Assembly (NCBI GenBank): GCA_937920335.1
Contig: CALGUT010000696.1
Location: 1 to 5,517 of the forward strand
Direction of reading: 5' to 3'
Length of the DNA: 5,517 nucleotides
Source: an uncultured Opitutales bacterium
Lineage (GTDB): Bacteria; Verrucomicrobiota; Verrucomicrobiia; Opitutales; UBA2995
Shown: positions 1-5,517 of the stretch, in pieces
How positions within the stretch are numbered: the first letter of the stretch is position 1
How the letters are laid out: each line of letters opens with the position of its first letter
Position numbers and translations under genes: made by a program
Notes under the pieces: generated by a model
The model's database searches: none
What the model saw: only the letters and a program-made list of their open reading frames with translations
What the model was told of the DNA's origin: nothing

Positions 1-675
1 CCGACACCTGATAGTCCTGAGTGGAAAACGGATCGCTTTGAGAACAATCGAAAGTTTTTCGGAGATATGGTCGAATACATGGACAAACTTGTGGGGCAAG
101 TGCTGGCAAAAATCGATGCTCTGGGTATCGCAGAAAACACGCTCGTTTTATTCTACGGTGATAATGGGACTGTTCGTGGAATTCCGTCGAAAATGGCGGA
201 TGGAACGACCATCATTGGCGGTAAGGGAGATCCGAATATTTATGGATCGCATGTGCCATTGGTTGTGCGTTGGCCGGGAATGGCAAAGGCTGGGTATATG
301 GTTGAGGATCTGGTTGATTCTAACGACTTTGTGCCCACGATTCTGGAAGCGGCAGGTGTCTCATTGCCAAAGGGTGAGATATTCGATGGTGTTTCATTTT
401 TACCGCAAGTGAAGGGGGAAGTGGGAAACCCGCGTGAATGGATTTTTATGCACTACAATCCATTGCCGGGGGACCGAAAGGTTCGCTTTCGCAAATGGCG
501 ATGGGCCCAAGACAAGCGCTGGAAGCTTTCTGAGGAAACTGGATATCTCTTTGATCATACTATTGATCCGCTTGAAACCTCGCCGATCATGGCGGGTGAA
601 GGGAGTGAGGCCGCTGAGGCTGCCCGGATTAAGTTGCAGGCTGTGATTGACTCGATGCCGGATCAGGAAAGCTAA
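1..675 (+). CDS. Type I sulfatase (arylsulfatase family), C-terminal part
   Basis: This is the C-terminal 224 residues of a formylglycine-dependent sulfatase, an enzyme that hydrolyses sulfate esters, often from polysaccharides, usually in the periplasm or outside the cell. The frame is open from base 1, so the gene starts outside the window; the N-terminal metal-binding aspartates and the CxPSR motif that matures to formylglycine are not visible. Visible family marks are the helix YMDKLVGQVLAKIDALGI before the metal-binding Asp-Asn pair (YGDNGT, DNG at residues 54-56 of the fragment), a GGKG lysine at residue 75, GSHVPLVVRWPG at 82-93, DFVPTILEAAG soon after, and a C-terminal RWKL...LFD...DPLE segment typical of the small C-terminal subdomain. 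It ends with TAA at 673-675, 59 bases before the next gene on the same strand. The substrate cannot be told from this part. Family assignment is secure; subfamily is not. Confidence 0.93.
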   Translation, partial: PTPDSPEWKTDRFENNRKFFGDMVEYMDKLVGQVLAKIDALGIAENTLVLFYGDNGTVRGIPSKMADGTTIIGGKGDPNIYGSHVPLVVRWPGMAKAGYMVEDLVDSNDFVPTILEAAGVSLPKGEIFDGVSFLPQVKGEVGNPREWIFMHYNPLPGDRKVRFRKWRWAQDKRWKLSEETGYLFDHTIDPLETSPIMAGEGSEAAEAARIKLQAVIDSMPDQES

Positions 676-734
676 CAATATCTGCTAAAAGTCGATTGAT
701 TTGAGAAGGCGACTGGTCACACTAATCGGTTTTT
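676..734 (+). other. Short intergenic spacer, sulfatase to FG-GAP gene
   Basis: These 59 bases separate the sulfatase stop from the next ATG. No Shine-Dalgarno sequence lies at normal distance from that ATG; the nearest purine-rich run (GAGAAGG, 703-709) is about 25 bases away. TCGATT (692-697) can pair with AATCGG (724-729), including one T-G wobble, enclosing 26 bases and followed by five T (730-734). This could be a weak terminator or attenuator, but the loop is large and the stem weak. TTGATT at 696-701 and ACTAAT at 721-726 resemble promoter boxes only poorly and with a 19-base gap. The spacing is compatible with read-through from the sulfatase. Confidence 0.4.
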
Positions 735-2036
735 ATGGGTGAATTACCGGTTAGTCTTAAGAAAAGAATCCTCTGGGTAGTAGCGGTCTGGCTGTGCTTC
801 GTTTGGATGGGGTGCAAGCCTGAGCTTAAACCGGTTACGCCTATCCTTAAGAAATCTGCGTCGACAGTTGAGTCGGTGAATCTCTTTGAGCATACGGCGA
901 TTGGCGATGATTTCGAGGGTAAACCCTGGATTGCGCATATCGATTTGGTCGATCTAGACGAGGACGGTCTACTAGATGTGATTGGTTGCGATTCTCAGCA
1001 GGGCACTGTGTTCTGGGTCAAACAAGGTAAGGCCATTTCGTTTAAGGAACAGACCTTGGCGGAAGACATGAATGGGCCTGTTCACCTTGAGGCTGTAGAT
1101 ATGGATGTGGACGGAGATCTGGATATACTGGTAGCAAGTATGAGTGTCATATTTCCCAATAACGATCATATCGGCTTCGTTTACATTCTTGAGAATGACG
1201 GTGAAGAGAACTTTACGCGAAGGACTATCTTGGAGAATGTGATGCGCGTGTCCGATGTTCGTGCAGGCGACTTCAATGGTGATGGCCAATTGGACCTTGC
1301 GGTAGGTCAGTTTGGATACGACCAAGGAATGGTTCAATGGCTTGAGCGAGTTGGCCCATGGTCATTCAAGAGTCATGTTCTGCTAAAGCTTTCTGGGACC
1401 GTGCATGTTTGTGTGGCCGACTACGATGGTGATGGCAGCGAGGACATCGCAGCTCAGGTTTCCCAACAATGGGAAGAGGTTCATTATTTTCAGAATGATG
1501 GCTCGGGAAATTTTTCAGGGAAGGTGATCTTCGGTTCCACGAATGAAGATTTTGCCAGTAGTGGGATGACTCTGTGTGACCTGAATCAGGATGGTCGTCC
1601 CGATTTGTTATTTAGTAACGGAGATGGTTTCGGACCTACGCCCTTACCGGGTGCAAGACCCTGGCACGGAGTCCAGTGGTTGGAGAATACCGGAGCAGGG
1701 AACTTCGAATACAGGCGAATTGGTGGGCTTCCGGGGGCTTACAGTCCTGTGGAGTGTGATCTTGATGGTGACGGACACAAAGACGTCGTCGCTGCCAGCT
1801 GTTTCAACGATTGGTTTCAGGCTGAACACGAATCTCTCGTTTGGTTTCGCAACGATGGAAACATGGGGTTTACGCCTCATATTTTAGCCTACGAGCCTAC
1901 GCACTTGCTCACGCTCGGAGTTGCTGACTTTGACGGCTCTGGAAACCCATGGATCGTATCCGGTGCGTTTCATGCGTGGCCCCCTTATGATAAACTAAGT
2001 CGGTTATTGATTTGGAAACCCAAGACGGCATTATGA
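735..2036 (+). CDS. FG-GAP/VCBS repeat lipoprotein, probable beta-propeller
   Basis: This is a 433-residue exported repeat protein. It begins with a lysine/arginine-positive n-region (KKR, 9-11), a hydrophobic stretch (12-25) and a cysteine at 27 (VWMGC), which reads as a lipoprotein signal although Trp at -3 is not canonical. Seven FG-GAP/VCBS-type repeats follow, marked by calcium-binding DxDxDG loops at residues 73, 122, 179, 229, 282, 342 and 398, spaced 49-60 residues apart. The first six keep the Asp eight residues after the loop start; the seventh (DFDGSGNPW) has Trp there and Ser in the loop. Several repeats also carry an FWV/VQWLEN/VWFRNDG strand and an xGNF or MGF turn. Such repeats form integrin-alpha-like beta-propellers; seven repeats would suit seven blades, an inference. 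ATG 735 is the first possible start after an in-frame stop at 723-725 and sits just before the leader. Function is unknown: ligand binding or scaffolding at the cell surface is likely, and there is no sign of an enzyme motif. Confidence 0.9.
   Translation: MGELPVSLKKRILWVVAVWLCFVWMGCKPELKPVTPILKKSASTVESVNLFEHTAIGDDFEGKPWIAHIDLVDLDEDGLLDVIGCDSQQGTVFWVKQGKAISFKEQTLAEDMNGPVHLEAVDMDVDGDLDILVASMSVIFPNNDHIGFVYILENDGEENFTRRTILENVMRVSDVRAGDFNGDGQLDLAVGQFGYDQGMVQWLERVGPWSFKSHVLLKLSGTVHVCVADYDGDGSEDIAAQVSQQWEEVHYFQNDGSGNFSGKVIFGSTNEDFASSGMTLCDLNQDGRPDLLFSNGDGFGPTPLPGARPWHGVQWLENTGAGNFEYRRIGGLPGAYSPVECDLDGDGHKDVVAASCFNDWFQAEHESLVWFRNDGNMGFTPHILAYEPTHLLTLGVADFDGSGNPWIVSGAFHAWPPYDKLSRLLIWKPKTAL
2033..2036 (+). 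promoter_or_regulatory. ATGA stop/start overlap, translational coupling
   Basis: The TGA ending the FG-GAP gene (2034-2036) overlaps the ATG of the TPR gene (2033-2035). No clear ribosome binding site precedes this ATG, so the TPR protein is probably made by ribosomes re-initiating after the upstream gene. A TTG at 2012 in the same frame could add seven residues, but it would put acidic residues in front of the signal peptide, so ATG 2033 is preferred. Confidence 0.75.
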
Positions 2037-3451
2037 AGCAGGTCTATTATTCTTGCGTCGTTCTGCTCGTCGGCGGACTTCTTCTGTGGTCTGGTTGTGG
2101 CTCATCGGAACGAGAGTATGTGCTACAGGCAGTTCCTGAGCGACCGGATTTAAGTGGGTGGCCAGATCGTTTCTTTCAGCGCATAGAGAATGCTGAAGTG
2201 CAGGCCGTAAATGGAAAAAATCCAGTGAATTCCCTGGTAGACCTTGCCCGTCTGTATCACGCAAATGGGTTCTATGATGAAGCGAGTTTATGTTATCAGG
2301 CTTTGATGGAGCTTGAGCCGAAAGAACCAAAATGGCCGCATTACTTGGCCACGATATTGAGTGGTTATGGTCAGTTGGATGACGCACTTGCCTTGCGATC
2401 AAAGGTAACAGAGTTGGCTCCTGAATACGTTCCTGGGCTCATCCGTTATGGCGATGTATTGTTTAAGCAGAATCGTTTGAGCGAGGCCTCTAGACTATAC
2501 GAAAAGGCATTAGCTTTAGATGATGATAATGCGTATGGGCTCCTTGGGTTGGCCAGAATCGATGTTAAGAATGAAAACTTGCCCGCGGCTGAATCCAAGT
2601 TGCTTCGCGCCACCCGGAGTAGTGATTCTAGAATCGGAGCGGATCTGTTGGCTACCGTCTATGAGCAGCAGGGAAACAGTCGTTCCGCTTCTGCTATTCG
2701 CAGTGGGAATAAAGGTTCAGGGTCGTTCAGTGATATTCCCGACCCGTGGTTGTTTGAATTGTATTCAGATTGCTTCGACACCTATCAATTGGCGGTGGCT
2801 GCGGGATCGGCTAATCATCGCGGTGATTCCGAAGAGGGGATTCGAATACTGAAGCGTGCTATTCAGATGGCACCGCAGGATGCAGCGCTTCAATTTCAGT
2901 TGGCGCTGATTTACATGAATCAAGGTGACTCCTCTGAAGCGATCCGTTCATTCGAAGTCTGTGTGAAGTTGGACCCGATGTTTCCCGATGGATGGTTTCA
3001 TCTGGCTGGAATTTACCAAACCTTGGGGGATGCGAATGGGCAGGCCAGGGCCTTGGCTCAGGGCTTGTTTCATAATCCAGATTCTCCCGGCCTTCACTTG
3101 GCAAATGGGAAGCGATTGAAGGCGATAGGGGACACGTTTGCAGCGATTCGAGAAATGGAAAAGGCCGTAGATCTGCGACCAGAAGAAGCAGATCCTATTG
3201 CTGATCTTGCTGCTCTCTACATCTCGGCAGGCCAAACAGAAAAAGGGATTCAAACCATGGAGCAGGTGCTTGCTATTGAGTCGTTACACCCAGTTGCTCT
3301 TTCCACGATGGCGTTTTACAATACTTCAGTTAATAACGAGATGGTGGCCCGGAGCTACATTGAGAAGATACGTATGCAGCCTCGTATCTCGCCGTCTCAG
3401 TTGGAGAATCTGGAGAATAAATTCCGCACTCAATTTGGAAGTGCGCCTTAG
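2033..3451 (+). CDS. TPR-repeat lipoprotein
   Basis: This 472-residue protein is exported and mostly built of tetratricopeptide repeats, helical hairpins that bind other proteins. The leader MKQVYYSCVVLLVGGLLLWS ends at GC, giving lipidated Cys22 in LWSGC, followed by GSSE. About ten TPR-like units are seen in two blocks: residues roughly 65-221 and 252-451, with the usual spacing of about 34 residues. Good examples are LARLYHANGFYDEASLCYQA, VLFKQNRLSEASRLYEKALA, LIYMNQGDSSEAIRSF and LYISAGQTEKGIQTMEQVLA. Between the blocks, residues about 222-251 (GSGSFSDIPDPWLFELYSD region) are not TPR-like. There is no enzymatic domain. It overlaps the FG-GAP gene by four bases, so the two lipoproteins are likely made together and may form a complex, which is inferred from gene order. 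Its TAG stop (3449-3451) shares bases with the stop of the convergent DUF1501 gene. The partner and the process served are unknown. Confidence 0.92.
   Translation: MKQVYYSCVVLLVGGLLLWSGCGSSEREYVLQAVPERPDLSGWPDRFFQRIENAEVQAVNGKNPVNSLVDLARLYHANGFYDEASLCYQALMELEPKEPKWPHYLATILSGYGQLDDALALRSKVTELAPEYVPGLIRYGDVLFKQNRLSEASRLYEKALALDDDNAYGLLGLARIDVKNENLPAAESKLLRATRSSDSRIGADLLATVYEQQGNSRSASAIRSGNKGSGSFSDIPDPWLFELYSDCFDTYQLAVAAGSANHRGDSEEGIRILKRAIQMAPQDAALQFQLALIYMNQGDSSEAIRSFEVCVKLDPMFPDGWFHLAGIYQTLGDANGQARALAQGLFHNPDSPGLHLANGKRLKAIGDTFAAIREMEKAVDLRPEEADPIADLAALYISAGQTEKGIQTMEQVLAIESLHPVALSTMAFYNTSVNNEMVARSYIEKIRMQPRISPSQLENLENKFRTQFGSAP
3425..3445 (-). terminator. Possible weak terminator hairpin after DUF1501 gene
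   Basis: CGCACT (3425-3430) and AGTGCG (3440-3445) form a perfect six-base stem with a nine-base loop. Read on the minus strand it lies just past the DUF1501 stop and is followed by GAATTTATTC, which is T-rich but not a true T-run. On the plus strand it falls in the last codons of the TPR gene and is followed by CCTTAGATAATTT, which is less suited. With no intergenic space between the convergent genes, this is the only candidate terminator at their junction; a chance stem is quite possible. Confidence 0.28.
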
Positions 3452-4878
3452 ATAATTTCCTCGATCAGTTTACCTTCGAGGAATGTGAGGCGTTCATCCC
3501 TCCCGAGATGTGGGTAGGTCAGCTTGTGTTGGTCAATACCAAGTTGATGAAGGATGGTATTATGGATATCTCGAAAGTGGTAGGGGCTTTCAATGGCTCG
3601 CAGACCGATTTCGTCGGTCGCTCCTACGACCTGTCCACCCTTGATGCCGCCACCGGCCATCCACATGGAAAAGCCCAGGTTATGATGGTCACGCCCTTTT
3701 CCGGATTGTGCTTCTGGAGAACGTCCGAATTCGCCACCCCAGACGACGAGCGTATCGTAAAGCAGTCCTCGTCGCTTTAGGTCTTTTAATAGTGCGGCGA
3801 CGGGTTGGTCAGTTTGTAAAGCCATCCGTTGATGGTTCTCTTCGATATCGTTATGAGCATCCCAGGTGAGCGTACCTGATCCGCCGCCAGAAACTACAGT
3901 TACGAATCGGACTCCGTTTTCCACCAGTTTGCGCGCCATGAGGCAGCGACGACCATAGTCGTTAGTGGGCTCCTTACCGACGCCATAAAGATCGAGGGTT
4001 TCTTGGGGTTCATTCGAAAGGTCCAACACCTCAGGCGCCTCAGTTTGCATTTTGAAAGCCAAGTCGTAAGCATTGATTCTGGCGGAAAACTCGTGATCTT
4101 CTTCCGCTAAATTCGCCTTGTTGAGATTGTCAATCAGATCGAGCGTCCTCTTACGCTCTTTCATAGAGACACCTTTCGGCAGGTCCAAATTGAGCACTGG
4201 ATTATCACCGGGTCGAAACATCGTAGGCTGGTAATTCGCAGGAAGGAACCCTTGGGTATACATAGGCTGACCAGCAGGCAGGGCGCCATCTGGATCAGGC
4301 ATAACAACATATCCAGGGAGCGATTCTGATTCCGATCCGAGTCCGTAAGTCAGCCACGATCCCATGCTGGGAGCGCCGGGTGTTAAACGACCAGTAAATA
4401 ACTCATATTGAGCCGCTGAGTGAACCACGCTATCTCCATAACAAGATCGAATTACGGCCAGATCATCCACGCATGTTGCGATGTGTGGAAAGAGGTCGGA
4501 GACTTCGATTCCGCTTTCTCCATACTGCTTGAACGTACGGTGTGTGCCCATCAACTTGGCGTCATCTTGCACAAATTGATATTCAGCTTTACCAAATTCG
4601 GACGGTCGAGTTTGACCATCCAGTTTGTTGAGCAGGGGTTTGGGGTCGAAGGACTCAAGGTGACTCGGACCTCCTGCCATGTAGATGAAAATAACCGACT
4701 TCGCCTTCGGTTGAAAATGCGGTGACCGTGGTGCTAGTGGATTGCTGGAATTACGCAGTTCCTCAGCGTGAAGCAAGGATGCGAAAGCCAATCCACCGAA
4801 GCCACAAAAGGCGTCTTTAATAAACTCCCGCCTGGTTCGGGTTGGAAGGCTGTGGGGAAGGAGGAGTTTAGCGGACAT
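3448..4878 (-). CDS. DUF1501 family protein with twin-arginine-like leader
   Basis: This complete 476-residue DUF1501 (PF07394) protein belongs to a family expanded in Planctomycetes and Verrucomicrobia and of unproven function; its fold is that of the alkaline phosphatase/sulfatase superfamily. The N-terminus carries TRREFIK (residues 15-21) before a hydrophobic stretch (about 22-36), a twin-arginine-type export signal. Family landmarks are IYMAGGPSHLESFDPKP (65-81), HSAAQYELFTGRL (153-165), WDAHND (339-344), VVWGGEFGRSPEAQSGKGRD (378-397) followed by HHN, SMWMAGGGIKGG (404-415), and the closing LGIDQHKLTYPHLGRDERLT (446-465). The Asp/His/Glu residues in these motifs probably bind metal, an inference from the superfamily. 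It starts 11 bases inside the end of the DUF1553 gene with no visible ribosome binding site, so expression is probably coupled to that gene. Length is normal for the family and no frameshift is seen. It could be a hydrolase or a non-catalytic export partner of the DUF1553 protein. Confidence 0.95.
   Translation of the reverse strand: MSAKLLLPHSLPTRTRREFIKDAFCGFGGLAFASLLHAEELRNSSNPLAPRSPHFQPKAKSVIFIYMAGGPSHLESFDPKPLLNKLDGQTRPSEFGKAEYQFVQDDAKLMGTHRTFKQYGESGIEVSDLFPHIATCVDDLAVIRSCYGDSVVHSAAQYELFTGRLTPGAPSMGSWLTYGLGSESESLPGYVVMPDPDGALPAGQPMYTQGFLPANYQPTMFRPGDNPVLNLDLPKGVSMKERKRTLDLIDNLNKANLAEEDHEFSARINAYDLAFKMQTEAPEVLDLSNEPQETLDLYGVGKEPTNDYGRRCLMARKLVENGVRFVTVVSGGGSGTLTWDAHNDIEENHQRMALQTDQPVAALLKDLKRRGLLYDTLVVWGGEFGRSPEAQSGKGRDHHNLGFSMWMAGGGIKGGQVVGATDEIGLRAIESPYHFRDIHNTILHQLGIDQHKLTYPHLGRDERLTFLEGKLIEEII
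4868..4878 (-). promoter_or_regulatory. 11-base overlap of DUF1553 end and DUF1501 start
   Basis: The ATG of the DUF1501 gene (4878-4876) lies inside the last codons of the DUF1553 gene, whose TAA is at 4870-4868. The bases before the ATG, read on the minus strand (CCTCAACGACTTTTTGT), contain no Shine-Dalgarno sequence. This supports translation of the second gene by coupling to the first, and shows that the pair is one transcription unit. Confidence 0.65.
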
Positions 4879-5517
4879 ACAAAAAGTCGTTGAGGTTAAA
4901 TAAAGCTAACGTGAATTCCTGTAGCGGTTGGTCTTCCAGGAATTCCAGCGCCAGTTGTGCTTCTTTACTTTCTGGTGAACGTCCGGTTGTCAGTTGCCAC
5001 GCTCTTTCGATCTGCTTTTTAGGATCGTCGCCAACCTCTTGTTTTAGACGTTCTGCAAAACGGAGGGCTAGCTGGTTAGTCATTGTTCCATTCATCAATT
5101 CCAGAGCCTGTGGTGCATGTGTGCTGGACTCACGTTTCGCACAGCTAATCTGAAGTGTTGGCTGATCGAAGGTTTCCATAAATGGTAATCGAAGGTTGCG
5201 CTTCGCAACGAGATAAACGGACCGTCGATTGTGCTGATTCTTGTCTTCTGTGATACTCCATTGTTTCGGGTCATAAAGTAGGTCTACCATCTCTCTTTCG
5301 ACCGGAAGCATGATGCTCTCGCCAAACATCTGTTTATTCAGCTGCCCCGAAACCAAGAGTAGCGCATCCCGAATCTCTTCTGCCTGGAGTCTCCGGCGAC
5401 TAAATTTCCAAAGTAGCCGGTTCGCAGGGTCTATCTTTTGTGCAATTTCAGAGGTGGGGGTTTTTGATGATTGTTGGTAGGCCTCACTCATCATGATAAG
5501 TTTGTGAAGTGGCTTCA
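4868..5517 (-). CDS. DUF1553 domain protein (planctomycete cytochrome c type), C-terminal part
   Basis: The visible 215 residues are the C-terminal DUF1553 (PF07587) domain; the frame is still open at the right edge, so the rest of the gene lies outside the window. An internal ATG near 5494 is not the start, since the codons before it (KPLHKLI) belong to the conserved motif PLHxLIMxSxxYxQSS. Further marks are NRLLWKFSRRRLQAEEIR at 32-49, RRSVYLVAKRN at 97-107, FMETFDQP at 112-119, THAPQALELMNG at 132-143, the GRSPESKE segment at 178-185, and the family ending ALFNLNDFLYVR at 204-215. Full-length relatives commonly carry an N-terminal haem-binding planctomycete-type cytochrome c domain and a DUF1549 domain and are exported; that part cannot be seen here. 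Neighbouring DUF1501 genes are the usual partners, and the overlap here fits this. Its biochemical role is unproven; carbohydrate-related or redox functions have been proposed for such proteins. Confidence 0.93.
   Translation of the reverse strand, partial: KPLHKLIMMSEAYQQSSKTPTSEIAQKIDPANRLLWKFSRRRLQAEEIRDALLLVSGQLNKQMFGESIMLPVEREMVDLLYDPKQWSITEDKNQHNRRSVYLVAKRNLRLPFMETFDQPTLQISCAKRESSTHAPQALELMNGTMTNQLALRFAERLKQEVGDDPKKQIERAWQLTTGRSPESKEAQLALEFLEDQPLQEFTLALFNLNDFLYVR

Noticed and set aside
38..412. Open frame of 124 codons on the plus strand
   Set aside because: It overlaps the sulfatase in another frame, has a low-complexity Trp/Arg-rich translation with no family marks, and the sulfatase frame is clearly the coding one.
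696..726. Possible sigma70-like promoter before the FG-GAP gene
   Set aside because: TTGATT and ACTAAT are a poor match to consensus, with a 19-base spacer and only a few bases before the ATG; chance similarity is as likely.
972..1337. Minus-strand open frame of 121 codons inside the FG-GAP gene
   Set aside because: It is an antisense shadow of the Asp-rich repeats (GAT codons read as ATC), with no recognisable domain and no sign of its own start signals.
2012..2035. Upstream TTG start for the TPR gene
   Set aside because: It would add METQDGI before the signal peptide, spoiling the basic n-region; ATG 2033 gives a compact lipoprotein leader and a standard ATGA overlap.
2031..2402. Minus-strand open frame of 123 codons at the start of the TPR gene
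   Set aside because: The translation has no domain or signal peptide and lies opposite a well-supported TPR gene.
2948..3253. Minus-strand open frames opposite the second TPR block
   Set aside because: They are antisense shadows of repeat coding sequence, with irregular Cys/Pro/Arg-rich composition and no family resemblance.
1..5517. Mobile element, CRISPR array, tRNA or other RNA gene
   Set aside because: No transposase, inverted terminal repeats, regularly spaced DNA repeats or tRNA-like folds were seen; the genes fill nearly the whole window and look intact.

Overview
The window holds five protein-coding genes, two of them cut by the window edges, with almost no non-coding DNA. The gene content points to the PVC group of bacteria (Planctomycetes, Verrucomicrobia, Lentisphaerae and relatives). 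The strongest evidence is the DUF1553 and DUF1501 pair on the minus strand, a gene combination multiplied in these genomes. A sulfatase and large secreted repeat proteins fit that picture. Base composition is moderate, around half G+C by eye, and I cannot choose a phylum or genus from this sequence alone.

Layout. Bases 1-675 (+) are the C-terminal part of a type I sulfatase. After 59 non-coding bases comes a seven-repeat FG-GAP/VCBS lipoprotein (735-2036, +). It overlaps by an ATGA junction the start of a TPR-repeat lipoprotein (2033-3451, +). The TPR gene ends tail-to-tail with a minus-strand unit, the two stop codons sharing bases at 3448-3451. That unit runs from the right edge: a truncated DUF1553 protein (4868-5517, -), then a complete DUF1501 protein with a twin-arginine-like leader (3448-4878, -). 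Those two overlap by 11 bases.

How the genes may work together. The plus-strand genes look like one transcription unit encoding envelope or exported proteins: a hydrolase for sulfate esters, a probable beta-propeller lipoprotein and a helical scaffold lipoprotein. The last two are almost certainly co-translated. The minus-strand genes form a second, convergent two-gene unit of unknown biochemical role. DUF1501 proteins belong to the alkaline phosphatase/sulfatase fold superfamily, so both units encode a protein of that fold. A link to sulfated polysaccharide use is plausible but inferred only from the sulfatase.

I found no RNA genes, CRISPR arrays, insertion sequences, attachment sites or convincing promoters. 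The more interesting points are the FG-GAP/TPR pair, the matching unusual lipoboxes, a histidine in DUF1501 where sulfatases carry their catalytic cysteine, and the interlocked convergent stop codons. I do not see clear evidence of a wholly new system.
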